NCBI RefSeq assembly: GCF_034424805.1 | Contig: NZ_JAXOUF010000002.1 | Span: 620,001 to 684,000 of the forward strand | From: Labrys sedimenti | GTDB taxonomy: Bacteria; Pseudomonadota; Alphaproteobacteria; Rhizobiales; Labraceae | DNA: 64,000 nucleotides | Direction: 5' to 3' | Shown: positions 8,104-16,028 of the stretch, in pieces | How positions within the stretch are numbered: the first letter of the stretch is position 1 | Layout of the letters: each line of letters opens with the position of its first letter | The notes under the pieces: generated by a model | Told to the model about the DNA's origin: nothing | The model's input: only the letters and a program-made list of their open reading frames with translations | The model's database searches: none | Program-made: the position numbers and the translations under genes

Positions 8104-9102
8104 TCACGTAGCATCGACCAGCGCCATGGCTTCCGGCATGTAGCGCTCGCCGCTGACGCTGGCCGGCGGCATCGCTTCGTCGATGGCAGCAAGATCGGCC
8201 GCGCTGAGGGCGATTGTGGCCGCCGCCGCATTGTCTTCCAGATGGGACAATCGCCGGGCCCCGGGAATAGGCACGATGTGGTCGCCCCGATGCAGTACCC
8301 AGGCCAGCGCGAGCTGGGCCGGCGTTACGCCCTTGTCCTCGGCGATGCGGGCAAACTTCGTCAGCAGGCGCTGGTTCGCCGCCATGTTGTCTTCCTGGAA
8401 GCGGGGCAGGGATTTACGCCAGTCGTCGTCGGCGAGCGTGCTGTGATCCTGGATCGTGCCGGTGAGCAGGCCGCGGCCCAGCGGACTGTAGGGCACGAAG
8501 CCGATGCCGAGTTCCCGGCAGACCGGCAGCACGTCCGCCTCGACATCGCGGCTCCACAATGAATATTCCGTCTGGACCGCGGCAATCGGATGGACGGCAT
8601 GGGCACGTCGGATGGTCGTCGCGCCGGCTTCCGACAGGCCGAGGGCCTTGATCTTGCCCTCTCTCACCAGCTCCGCCATAGCCCCGACCGTGTCCTCGAT
8701 GGGCACGGCGGGATCGACACGATGCTGGTAGAACAGGTCGATGGCCTCGACGCCGAGACGGCGAAGCGAGGCTTCGGCGACGGCACGCACATGTTCGGGA
8801 CGGCTGTCGACGCCGATGATGCGATCCCTGTCCTGGCCTTCCGGCGCGATGCGGAAACCGAACTTGGTGGCGATGACCACCTTGCTCCTGAGCTCCTTCA
8901 ACGCCTTGCCGACGAGCTCTTCATTGGTGAAGGGCCCATAGACTTCGGCCGTGTCGAAGAGGGTGATGCCGAGATCGACGGCGCGATGCAGCGTGCGGAT
9001 GGCATCCGCCTCGGCCTGGCCGCCATAGGCAAAGCTCATGCCCATGCAGCCGAGGCCGATGGCGGAAACGGTGAGCGCGGTGCCGAGTTGGCGTGTCTTC
9101 AT
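8104..9102 (-). CDS. Aldo/keto reductase
   Basis: A 332-residue NADP-dependent aldo/keto reductase. The start at 9102 gives MKTRQLGTALTVSAIGLGCM, the usual N-terminus of the YakC/PhdM-type subgroup. The catalytic tetrad is visible: Asp and Tyr in LFDTAEVYGPFTNE, Lys in KVVIATKFGF and His in DLFYQHRVDP. The C-terminal phosphate-binding segment IPGARRLSHLEDNAAA is present. A longer open frame upstream to 9285 overlaps the divergent LysR gene and is rejected. It is divergent from a LysR regulator with a shared 94-base gap, so it is probably under LysR control. The natural aldehyde or ketone substrate is not evident. Confidence 0.9.
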   Translation of the reverse strand: MKTRQLGTALTVSAIGLGCMGMSFAYGGQAEADAIRTLHRAVDLGITLFDTAEVYGPFTNEELVGKALKELRSKVVIATKFGFRIAPEGQDRDRIIGVDSRPEHVRAVAEASLRRLGVEAIDLFYQHRVDPAVPIEDTVGAMAELVREGKIKALGLSEAGATTIRRAHAVHPIAAVQTEYSLWSRDVEADVLPVCRELGIGFVPYSPLGRGLLTGTIQDHSTLADDDWRKSLPRFQEDNMAANQRLLTKFARIAEDKGVTPAQLALAWVLHRGDHIVPIPGARRLSHLEDNAAAATIALSAADLAAIDEAMPPASVSGERYMPEAMALVDAT

Positions 9103-9140
9103 GGTGTGGTTCTCCGTAATGCCGGCCACCATGCGCTTCA

Positions 9141-9184
9141 TTGAGTTGTTCGATAATCCATGCTTTCGAAAATGAGTTGTTTCG
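9141..9184. promoter_or_regulatory. Candidate LysR binding region
   Basis: Between the divergent aldo/keto reductase and LysR genes a direct repeat occurs: TTGAGTTGTTCG (9141-9152) and ATGAGTTGTTTCG (9172-9184), about 31 bases apart. Paired half-sites at this spacing fit LysR binding to a shared promoter. Assignment is inference. Confidence 0.4.
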
Positions 9185-9196
9185 TATAACTGAACA

Positions 9197-10087
9197 ATGA
9201 AACGAACCGATCTACCCAGCCTCGTCATTCTCTCGGCTATCGCAGAGCAGCGCAGCTTTCGTGCCGCGGCTCGCAAGCTCGGCATGTCGGTGTCGGCCGT
9301 CAGTCAGGCGATCACGGGCCTCGAGGAAAGCCTCGGCGTGCGGCTGCTGGCCCGCACGACACGGAGCGTTGCGCCTACCGCCGCCGGGGAACGCTTGCTG
9401 GGGCAATTGCAGCCTGCGCTCGCATCGATCGAGGAGGCGCTCGAACAGGCGAGCGCTTCGCAGGCGGATATCGCCGGGAGGCTCCGCTTCAGCGCGCCGC
9501 GTACGGTCGTGCAGCATGTGCTGCTGCCGCTGGCCCTGCGCTTCATGCGCCGATATCCCGCGGTGAGCGTGGAAATCCTGGCCCAGGACGCCTTCACTGA
9601 TATTGTGGCGTCGGGTTTCGACGCCGGCATACGGTTCGGCGAAAGCCTGCAGCAGGACATGATCGCCGTGCCGCTCGGCGGCCCGCTGCGGTTTGCCATC
9701 GTCGGGGCGCCCGGCTATCTCGATAGCCGGCGCAGGCCGGAACTGCCCGCCGATCTCCACGATCACGATTGCATCCAGCGCCGCTTCACCGATGGCTCTC
9801 TTTATCGCTGGGAGCTCGAACGGGACGGCAAGGCCGTCGAACTGGCGGTGACGGGCAACCTCATCGTCAATGACGACGCCCTGATGCTCGATGCCGCTTT
9901 GGCCGGACAGGGGCTGGCTCTGCTGATCGAGGGGCTTGCGGCGGAGGCGCTCGCCCAGGGCAGGCTCGTGCGCCTCATGGAGGATTGGTGCCCGGCCTTT
10001 CCCGGTCTCTTCCTCTATTATCCCAGCCGGCGCCTGATGCGTCCGGCCCTGCGCACCTTTGTCGATTTCCTGAAGGCCGAGGCATGA
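9197..10087 (+). CDS. LysR-family transcriptional regulator
   Basis: A 296-residue LysR regulator. The N-terminal winged helix is typical (FRAAARKLGMSVSAVSQAITGLEESLGVRLLARTTRSV). The C-terminal substrate-binding domain follows the CrgA/DsdC-like pattern with RLRFSAPRTVVQHVLLP and FDAGIRFGESLQQDMIAV. It is divergent from the aldo/keto reductase and most likely regulates it. It ends only nine bases from the convergent DHFR-like gene. The inducer is unknown. Confidence 0.9.
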   Translation: MKRTDLPSLVILSAIAEQRSFRAAARKLGMSVSAVSQAITGLEESLGVRLLARTTRSVAPTAAGERLLGQLQPALASIEEALEQASASQADIAGRLRFSAPRTVVQHVLLPLALRFMRRYPAVSVEILAQDAFTDIVASGFDAGIRFGESLQQDMIAVPLGGPLRFAIVGAPGYLDSRRRPELPADLHDHDCIQRRFTDGSLYRWELERDGKAVELAVTGNLIVNDDALMLDAALAGQGLALLIEGLAAEALAQGRLVRLMEDWCPAFPGLFLYYPSRRLMRPALRTFVDFLKAEA

Positions 10088-10096
10088 TCGAGGCCG

Positions 10097-10684
10097 TTAC
10101 GTCCTGGCGTAGTGCAGCACCGCCACGCCGCAGCGGAAGGGACGGGCGTCGACCAGCCTGAGCCGCGTTGTCCGATGTAACTCGCCGAGCACGGGCTTGC
10201 CACGACCGAGCAGGGCTGGATTGACGATAAAGTGGAATTCGTCGATCAGCCCTGCCTCGACCAGGGACGACACCAGGATCGGACCGCCATAGACGATGAT
10301 GTCCTTGCCGGCTTCCTGTTTGAGGCGGCTGACTTCCTCGGCGAGGCCCGATCTCGCAATCTCGGTATTGGCCCAGCGCGACTCCTTCAGGGTGCGGCTG
10401 AAGACGATCTTGCGCATGTGACCGATCGCCCTGGCGAAACTTGACTGGGGGTTGGCGGAATTCTCCGCAACCGTCTGCCAATGCTGGTGAAAACCTTCTT
10501 CGGCCATCATGCGGCTGAGCAGGATGCAATCGGAGGAAAAGGTCAGCGCCTCGTGATAGTGCCTGAGTTCTGTATCCCAGCCCCAGTCGGGCGCCCAGTT
10601 CCACACCATCCAGTCATTGTTGCCATCCTGGCTTGAACTGAGGCCATCGGCGGAGATCTGCATTTCCAGTTTGAGCTTGCGCAT
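10097..10684 (-). CDS. Dihydrofolate-reductase-like (RibD C-terminal) protein
   Basis: A 195-residue protein of the RibD_C / YwjB-type dihydrofolate reductase family, presumably a cytoplasmic NADPH-dependent reductase. Family marks are the N-terminal MRKLKLEMQISADGL strand, KIVFSRTLKESRWANTEI and DIIVYGGPILVSSLVEAGLIDE with the GGP cofactor-binding turn, and NPALLGRGKP near the C-terminus. The start at 10684 matches the family N-terminus; an upstream extension to 10774 is rejected. It is the third gene of an ArsR-SRPBCC-RibD_C operon, a combination often seen in soil alphaproteobacteria. The true substrate is not known for these homologues. Confidence 0.85.
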   Translation of the reverse strand: MRKLKLEMQISADGLSSSQDGNNDWMVWNWAPDWGWDTELRHYHEALTFSSDCILLSRMMAEEGFHQHWQTVAENSANPQSSFARAIGHMRKIVFSRTLKESRWANTEIARSGLAEEVSRLKQEAGKDIIVYGGPILVSSLVEAGLIDEFHFIVNPALLGRGKPVLGELHRTTRLRLVDARPFRCGVAVLHYART

Positions 10685-10709
10685 GGCGAGGTCTCGTTGT
10701 GGCGCGGGT

Positions 10710-11186
10710 TCAGGGTGCGATCTCGGCGAGATAGGCTTCGAGCCTGTCAAAACTCTGGCTCCAGCCTTCGCCATGGCCGTCCCGCGAGGCGAGGGTGGTG
10801 AAGACAGCCTGGTGGAAGCGCATCAAGGTCTGGCCGCCCTTGTCCTTGAAGGTGACGGTGACGATGGTCTCGGGCCCGGGATTGCTATAATCGCCCTCCC
10901 AGGCATGGGTGAAGACGAGGCGGGCCGGCGGCTCGACCGCCAGATAGGTGCCACGCACCCAATGGTCAGTGCCGTCGGGGGCATGCAGGCAGGTACGATA
11001 GATACCGCCCGGACTGCAGTCGAACTTGTCGGAGGTCGCGGTAAAACCCTTGGGACCGGGCCAGCGCATCAGGTGCCGCGGCTCGGTCCAGGCCTTGAAC
11101 ACCAGTTCGCGCGGCGCCTTGAACAGGCGGGTGATGACGAGTTCGTGCTCGCTGGGTGCCGGGGCTGTGTTCGGGGCACTAGTCAT
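10710..11186 (-). CDS. SRPBCC (AHSA1-type) protein
   Basis: A 158-residue START/SRPBCC-fold protein of the AHSA1 group, a small hydrophobic-ligand-binding fold. Typical segments are ITRLFKAPRELVFKAWTEPRHLMRWPGPKG, the FDCSPGGIYR turn and the C-terminal GHGEGWSQSFDRLEAYLAE helix. The start at 11186 overlaps the end of the ArsR gene by eight bases, implying translational coupling; an ATG at 11237 would overlap further and adds unconserved residues. Pairing of an ArsR regulator with an AHSA1 protein is a recurring alphaproteobacterial arrangement. The ligand is unknown. Confidence 0.85.
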   Translation of the reverse strand: MTSAPNTAPAPSEHELVITRLFKAPRELVFKAWTEPRHLMRWPGPKGFTATSDKFDCSPGGIYRTCLHAPDGTDHWVRGTYLAVEPPARLVFTHAWEGDYSNPGPETIVTVTFKDKGGQTLMRFHQAVFTTLASRDGHGEGWSQSFDRLEAYLAEIAP

Positions 11187-11529
11187 GCTTGTTGTCCCTG
11201 TCGTTTCCGCGGGCCTGGAGTTCGGCGAGATAGTCATCGAGGCGGTCGAAGCTGTCGTCCCAGAAGCGGCGATAGTGCTGGACCCAGTCGAAGGCGTCCC
11301 TGAGCGGGCCCGGCTCCAGCCGGCAGGGGCGCCATTGCGCCGTACGGGTGCGGCTGATGAGGCCGGCCTTTTCGAGAACCTTGAGATGTTTGGAGATCGC
11401 CGGCTGGGTCAGCGTGAAGGGTTCCGACAGCTCCATGACGGTGGCTTCGCCCTGCGCCAGCCGGGCGAGAATGGCTCGGCGGGTCGGATCGGCCAGGGCC
11501 GAGAAGGTGTCGCTGAGATGGTCGGGCAC
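11179..11529 (-). CDS. ArsR-family transcriptional regulator
   Basis: A 116-residue ArsR-type winged-helix regulator, first gene of a three-gene operon with an SRPBCC protein and a DHFR-like protein. The DNA-binding core is SALADPTRRAILARLAQGEATVMELSEPFTLTQPAISKHLKVLEKAGLI. There is no ELCVCDL-type metal-binding cysteine motif, so it belongs to the non-metal branch that is typically paired with AHSA1 proteins. A strong palindrome directly upstream (11531-11570) is the likely autoregulatory operator. Confidence 0.9.
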   Translation of the reverse strand: MPDHLSDTFSALADPTRRAILARLAQGEATVMELSEPFTLTQPAISKHLKVLEKAGLISRTRTAQWRPCRLEPGPLRDAFDWVQHYRRFWDDSFDRLDDYLAELQARGNDRDNKHD

Positions 11530-11530
11530 A

Positions 11531-11570
11531 GTATATAGCCATTAGGTTAATTAACTATTTGGCTATATAC
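11531..11570. promoter_or_regulatory. Palindromic operator upstream of arsR-like operon
   Basis: Perfect 10-base arms GTATATAGCC (11531-11540) and GGCTATATAC (11561-11570) flank an AT-rich centre containing TTAATTAA, so the whole 40 bases is a near-perfect dyad. It lies one base upstream of the ArsR start codon, so it overlaps the leader and ribosome-binding region. Autorepression by the ArsR protein is the likely role. Confidence 0.65.
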
Positions 11571-11634
11571 GATGCCTGGACCGATGCGTCAAGACCGTTG
11601 GAAGGGCGGTCCATGGCAGGGCCTGCGCCACGAA

Positions 11635-11667
11635 AGAGGGCGCGGGACCGGAGTCCTCACGCCCTCT
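11635..11667. terminator. Stem-loop downstream of the P-type ATPase gene
   Basis: AGAGGGCG (11635-11642) pairs with CGCCCTCT (11660-11667) across a 17-base loop, 29 bases beyond the ATPase stop codon on the minus strand. There is no U-run, so it may be a 3' stabiliser or weak terminator. Confidence 0.4.
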
Positions 11668-11695
11668 GGGTGTCGAATTGAAGGGGGGCCGCCTT

Positions 11696-14026
11696 TCAGC
11701 CGATCCTCACCCGCAGCAACCGGAGGGCATTGATGGTGACCAGCACGGTTGCGCCCGTATCGGCGAGGATGGCCGGCCACAGGCCGGTAATGCCGGCAAT
11801 GGTGGTGACCAGGAACACCGCCTTCAATCCGAGCGCCATCGTGATGTTCTGATGGATGTTCGTCATGGTCTGGCGCGACAGCGAGACCATGCCGGCCACG
11901 TCGCTGACGCGCCCATGCAGGACGGCGGCGTCGGCGGTCTCCAGGGCGACGTCGGTGCCGCCGCCCATGGCGATGCCGACATCGGCGGCCGCCAGCGCCG
12001 GGGCGTCATTGATGCCGTCGCCGACCTTGGCCACTGTCAGCCCCTGCGCCTTGAGTTCATTGACGATGCGCTGCTTGTCCTGCGGCAGCAGTTCGGCATG
12101 GACCTCCAGCCCGAGCTTCTGCCCGATCGTCTGGGCGGTGCGGGCATTGTCGCCCGTGAGCATCAGAGTGCGCACGCCGGCCGCACGCAGGGCCGACAGC
12201 CCGGCAATGGCATCCTCGCGTGGCTCGTCGCGCATGGCGATGAGGCCGGCTGGAACACCACCCGCCAGCAGCACCGAGACAGTCTTGCCTTCCTGGTTGA
12301 GGGCTTCGATGCGCGCCACGATGTCGGCGGGAAGCGCTGCCTGGCTTGCCGCAGCCGTGGGCGAGCCGAGGAACAGGGCAAGGCCATCGACGCTGCCGGT
12401 GACGCCCTTGCCGCCGAGTGCCTTGGAATCCTTGGCGACGGGGGTGAGGATATTGCGTTCGGCGGCCTTGCCGAGGATGGCGGTGGCGAGCGGGTGACTA
12501 GACCCGGCCTCGAGAGCCGCGGCCAGCCGCAGCACTTCGGCTTCCTCGCGGCCGAGCGGCACGATGTCGGTCACCTTGGGCTTGCCTTCGGTCAGCGTAC
12601 CGGTCTTGTCGAAGGCGGCGGCGGTGATCTTGCCCACGGTTTCGAGCACGGCGCCGCCCTTCATCAGCAGGCCACGGCGCGCGCCGGCCGAGAGCGAGGC
12701 AGCGATAGCCGCCGGCGTCGAGATGACCAGGGCACAGGGGCAGCCGATCAGGAGGATCGCCAGGCCCTTATAGATCCACTCGTTCCAGGAAGCGCCGACG
12801 AGCAGGGGAGGCAGGATCGCCACCAGGGCGGCGACCACCACCACGCCCGGCGTGTAGTAGCGCGAGAACCGATCGATGAAGCGTTCGGTCGGCGCCTTGC
12901 TCTCCTGGGCTTCCTCGACCAGCTTGATCACCCGGGCGATGGTGTTGTCGGCAGCGGCAGCACTTACGCGGATACGCAGGGCGCCGTCGCCATTGACGGT
13001 ACCGGCGAAGACATTGTCGCCGGTCTCCTTGCGCTTGGGCGTGCTCTCGCCGGTGACAGGTGCTTCGTCGATGGCGCTATCGCCCGAGACGATGACGCCA
13101 TCGGCGGGAATGCGGTCGCCCGGCCGTACCAGGATGGTGGCGCCGACGGCGAGCCCGTCGGCCGGCACCTCCTGCGTGCGCCCGTCCGTTTCGAGAAGAG
13201 CGGTCTTGGGTACCAGGCTGGCAAGGGACTGGATGCTGGCGCGCGCCTTGCCGGCGGCGACGCCCTCCAGCAATTCGCCGACCAGGAAGAGAAAGACCAC
13301 GGCGGCCCCTTCCTCGGCGGCCCCGATGATCACCGCACCCACGGCGGCGATGGTCATCAGCATCTCGATGGTGAAGGGCATGCCGTAGCGGGCTGCGACG
13401 AAGGCGCGCCGCGCGATCGGGATCAGGCCAACCAGCATGGCGATGTCGAAGGCCCAGACCGCGATCGCGGGGAAGAGATGCCCGATGCCATAGGCGGCCA
13501 CCAGCGCGGTGCCGGCGGCAATGGTAAGCCGGCCCTTGCCCGAGCGCCACCAGGGGCCGGAGGAGGGGCCATGATCATGGCCGTGTAGGCCGGCAAGGGC
13601 CGGAGCCTCACCGTCGGTGGCATGATCATGCTTGCCATGCCCGTGCTTGCCGTGATCGTGGCCGGCATGATCGTCATGGTCATGGTCGCCATGATCGTGG
13701 CCATGTCCGGGATGATCATGGTCATGGCCGCAGCAGGCGCCGTGATCGTGGCTATGCTCATGGTCGTGTGCGGGCTTGGCGGTGCCGGCCGCTGGCGTCG
13801 CAACGAGAAGGGGCGAAACCTTGTAGCCGAGGCGGCGGACCCGATCCTCGACGGCGCCGAGATCCTGGCCGTCGCCATGCTTGATCGTCATCGTGCCTGC
13901 CGTCACCGACACCGAGACGTCCTCCACGCCGGTGACGCCGCGCACGGCCTTGTCGATCTTGCTGGCGCAGGAGGCACAGTCCATGCCCTCCACGCGATAA
14001 CGGGTCTGGGTCGCAGCGATAGCCAT
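11696..14026 (-). CDS. zntA: Zn/Cd/Pb-translocating P-type ATPase
   Basis: A 776-residue P1B-type ATPase that exports soft divalent metals across the inner membrane. An N-terminal metal-binding domain carries GMDCASCASK near residue 15-24. It is followed by a long His/Asp-rich linker of about 70 residues (positions 13570-13780) rich in HDH and HGH repeats. The membrane part has the transport motif IGCPCALVIS; the phosphorylated Asp lies in DKTGTLTEGKP, followed by GDNARTAQ and GDGINDAPAL. CPC with a conserved Lys/Asp C-terminus is typical of the Zn/Cd/Pb subgroup. The start at 14026 is chosen because it begins just before the metal-binding domain. It is divergent from a MerR/CadR-like regulator across a MerR-type operator. 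Confidence 0.92.
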   Translation of the reverse strand: MAIAATQTRYRVEGMDCASCASKIDKAVRGVTGVEDVSVSVTAGTMTIKHGDGQDLGAVEDRVRRLGYKVSPLLVATPAAGTAKPAHDHEHSHDHGACCGHDHDHPGHGHDHGDHDHDDHAGHDHGKHGHGKHDHATDGEAPALAGLHGHDHGPSSGPWWRSGKGRLTIAAGTALVAAYGIGHLFPAIAVWAFDIAMLVGLIPIARRAFVAARYGMPFTIEMLMTIAAVGAVIIGAAEEGAAVVFLFLVGELLEGVAAGKARASIQSLASLVPKTALLETDGRTQEVPADGLAVGATILVRPGDRIPADGVIVSGDSAIDEAPVTGESTPKRKETGDNVFAGTVNGDGALRIRVSAAAADNTIARVIKLVEEAQESKAPTERFIDRFSRYYTPGVVVVAALVAILPPLLVGASWNEWIYKGLAILLIGCPCALVISTPAAIAASLSAGARRGLLMKGGAVLETVGKITAAAFDKTGTLTEGKPKVTDIVPLGREEAEVLRLAAALEAGSSHPLATAILGKAAERNILTPVAKDSKALGGKGVTGSVDGLALFLGSPTAAASQAALPADIVARIEALNQEGKTVSVLLAGGVPAGLIAMRDEPREDAIAGLSALRAAGVRTLMLTGDNARTAQTIGQKLGLEVHAELLPQDKQRIVNELKAQGLTVAKVGDGINDAPALAAADVGIAMGGGTDVALETADAAVLHGRVSDVAGMVSLSRQTMTNIHQNITMALGLKAVFLVTTIAGITGLWPAILADTGATVLVTINALRLLRVRIG

Positions 14027-14077
14027 TTCGAGTCTCGCATTTCGAATGGGTTGCATCTTCTGCGAAGGCAACTACAT

Positions 14078-14094
14078 CCTCTAGTGGCTAGAGG
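14078..14094. promoter_or_regulatory. MerR/CadR-type operator
   Basis: A perfect dyad CCTCTAG-TGG-CTAGAGG sits between the divergent ATPase and MerR-type genes, 14 bases before the regulator start and about 50 bases before the ATPase start. This matches the short dyad that MerR-family metal regulators bind within the spacer of the promoter they activate. Confidence 0.7.
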
Positions 14095-14107
14095 AGCAAG
14101 CGAAAAA

Positions 14108-14536
14108 ATGAAGCTTTCAGGTGTGGCGATCGGCGAGGCGGCCAAGCGCAGCGGCGTCAAGGTGCCGACCATCCGTTACTATGAGCAGGTCGGCCTGCTG
14201 CCGGCGCCGCCGCGCACCGACGGCAACCGGCGCCTCTACGAGGCAGCCGATGTCAGGAGGCTGGCTTTCATCCGCCATGCGCGGGAACTCGGCTTCGAGG
14301 TCGAGGCGATCCGGACCCTGCTCGACCTGCAGGACAATCCCGGCCAGTCCTGCGCGGCGGCGGATGCCATCGCCCAGGCCCGCTTGGCCGAAGTGGAGCA
14401 GCGCATCTCCAGCCTGCAGGCGCTGAAGGTGGAACTGCAGCGCATGGCGGAAGGCTGCCGCCATGGCCGCGTCGACGAATGCCGCGTGATCGAGATTCTG
14501 GCCGATCACGACAAGTGCCTGCACGTCCATCATTGA
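14108..14536 (+). CDS. cadR: MerR-family metal-responsive regulator (CadR/ZntR-like)
   Basis: A 142-residue MerR-type regulator. The N-terminal winged helix reads IGEAAKRSGVKVPTIRYYEQVGLLPAP, followed by the dimerisation helix. Potential metal ligands are Cys82, Cys117, Cys125 and Cys137 with a short His-containing tail (CLHVHH). The Cys82-to-Cys117 interval of 35 residues matches the spacing in ZntR and CadR. It is divergent from the Zn/Cd ATPase gene and the perfect dyad at 14078-14094 lies between, so it very probably activates that gene on Zn, Cd or Pb. Which metal is sensed cannot be settled from sequence. Confidence 0.88.
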   Translation: MKLSGVAIGEAAKRSGVKVPTIRYYEQVGLLPAPPRTDGNRRLYEAADVRRLAFIRHARELGFEVEAIRTLLDLQDNPGQSCAAADAIAQARLAEVEQRISSLQALKVELQRMAEGCRHGRVDECRVIEILADHDKCLHVHH

Positions 14537-14586
14537 GGAGAGGAGCTGCTACGGGACCGGATGCACGGGGTCGGTCCCTTTGAAAC

Positions 14587-15438
14587 TCAGGCAACCAGCC
14601 TCTCACGCAGGAATGCCGCGAGCTGTTGCGTTGGTGTGCTCGCCTCCTGGCCCAGGAACAGGCCGAAATGGGCGCTGGGCGGTGGCGGCAGGCGAAAGCG
14701 GGGTGCCAGGGCTTCGCAATCGGCAGGGAGTGTCTCCGGCAACATCAGGCTGATGCCGAGACCGGCACGCAATGCGCCAACCAGCGCCGCGAACGTGGTG
14801 ACGTGGCAGGCGATCGTCCAGGCGATGCCGGCTTCGGCAAAGGCGACGGCTGTCCGGTCCTGCCAGGTGCAGGATTCTTCGAAGGCGACAAAAGGCACAG
14901 GCGCAGTTTCGGACAGGTCGATGAGGCGGCTGCCGCCCCAGACCAGGCGCCGGGACCAGTGGAAATGGGGTGCCGACCCAAAACGGGCTGGATCGCCGAT
15001 GACGATATCGCAGCGACCTTCCCGAACGGCGCCTTCGAGTTCGGGGCTGTGGGCCGTCATCAGGTCGAGCTGGATCTTGGGATGCTGTTGCCGAAACTCG
15101 GCGAGTGCGAGCGGCAGTTGCGTCATTGTCAGGTCCTCGACCAGGCCCAGTCTGACTCTGCCCGCCAACTGCCGGCCCTCGATCTGTCGCCGCGCATCGC
15201 TGGTCAACGCGAGCAGGCGCCTGGCATAGGCCGCCAGTGTTTCGCCGGCCTGCGTCAGCGAGACGCCGCGCGGTGTCCTGTCGAGCAGCCTGACGCCGAG
15301 ATCGCCTTCGAGCCGTTGCAGCTGCATGCTGACCGCCGCCTGCGTCCGGGACAGGCGTTCGGCCGCCGCACTGATCGTCCCGGTTTCGGCGGCTGCAAGC
15401 AGAGCACGCAGGAGATGAGGGTCCAGATCGCGCTCCAT
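14587..15438 (-). CDS. LysR-family transcriptional regulator
   Basis: A 283-residue LysR regulator with N-terminal helix-turn-helix TISAAAERLSRTQAAVSMQLQRLEGDLGVRLLDRTPRGV. The effector domain is typical in length, with RLGLVEDLTMTQLPLALAEFRQQHP and LRAGLGISLMLPETLP. It is divergent from a RidA-family gene plus an SDR gene and probably regulates them. An imperfect dyad (ATTATCC ... GGATACT, 15441-15477) lies in the shared gap. Confidence 0.9.
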   Translation of the reverse strand: MERDLDPHLLRALLAAAETGTISAAAERLSRTQAAVSMQLQRLEGDLGVRLLDRTPRGVSLTQAGETLAAYARRLLALTSDARRQIEGRQLAGRVRLGLVEDLTMTQLPLALAEFRQQHPKIQLDLMTAHSPELEGAVREGRCDIVIGDPARFGSAPHFHWSRRLVWGGSRLIDLSETAPVPFVAFEESCTWQDRTAVAFAEAGIAWTIACHVTTFAALVGALRAGLGISLMLPETLPADCEALAPRFRLPPPPSAHFGLFLGQEASTPTQQLAAFLRERLVA

Positions 15439-15440
15439 AA

Positions 15441-15477
15441 ATTATCCTGATGTTGACATAATCATTATAAGGATACT
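15441..15477. promoter_or_regulatory. Candidate LysR site and promoter upstream of ridA-like gene
   Basis: The AT-rich segment between the divergent LysR and RidA genes holds an imperfect dyad ATTATCC (15441-15447) / GGATACT (15471-15477), with TTGACA at 15453-15458 inside. The regulatory assignment is inference. Confidence 0.35.
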
Positions 15478-15536
15478 TTCTGAGCCCTCGATCTGGCAAG
15501 CCCATTCCTTCACATCGCGGGAAGGAAGCCCTGTCC

Positions 15537-15995
15537 ATGCTCAGCCAGATTTTTCACGAACTCGGCTTCACGCCGCCGCAGGTCGTCCGCGCCGACCTGC
15601 CATTCGAGCCCTGCGTGCGTATCGGCGACATCGTCTACATCTCCGGCCAGATTCCGGAACGGGGTGAGGAGATCACGGCCATCGGCAAGGTCGGTGACGG
15701 CGTGAGTCTCGACGAGGCCCGCAAGGCCGCCGAGCTATGCGCCGCCAACGTGCTGTTCTGGCTCGACAGGGAACTGCAGGGGGAGCTCGATCGGATCGTC
15801 CGGGTCGCCAAGCTCACCGTCTATGTCAATGCCGCGCCCGGGTTCAACCAGATCTCACAGGTGGGCAATGGTGCTTCGGAGTTGCTTCTCAGGATCCTCG
15901 GATCACGAGGCGAGCACGCCCGCTCTGCCTTGGGAATGGCGGCGCTCCCGTTGGGCGTGGCCGTCGAGGTCGATGCCATCGTGCATGTGCGCTGA
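15537..15995 (+). CDS. RidA/YjgF-family protein
   Basis: A 152-residue RidA-family protein, a group that hydrolyses reactive enamine/imine intermediates from PLP enzymes or acts in degradation pathways. Recognisable segments are GDIVYISGQIPERG, KLTVYVNAAPGFNQISQVGNGASELL and GEHARSALGMAALPLGVAVEVDAI; the Arg of HARSALG is the conserved substrate-carboxylate-binding Arg. This longer form (about 150 residues) belongs to the Rid subgroup often annotated as translation initiation inhibitor. It is followed directly by an SDR gene, and an upstream divergent LysR gene suggests inducible expression. Confidence 0.85.
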   Translation: MLSQIFHELGFTPPQVVRADLPFEPCVRIGDIVYISGQIPERGEEITAIGKVGDGVSLDEARKAAELCAANVLFWLDRELQGELDRIVRVAKLTVYVNAAPGFNQISQVGNGASELLLRILGSRGEHARSALGMAALPLGVAVEVDAIVHVR

Positions 15996-16028
15996 ATGGA
16001 TGATGCGACAAGATATTGGATTAGAAAC

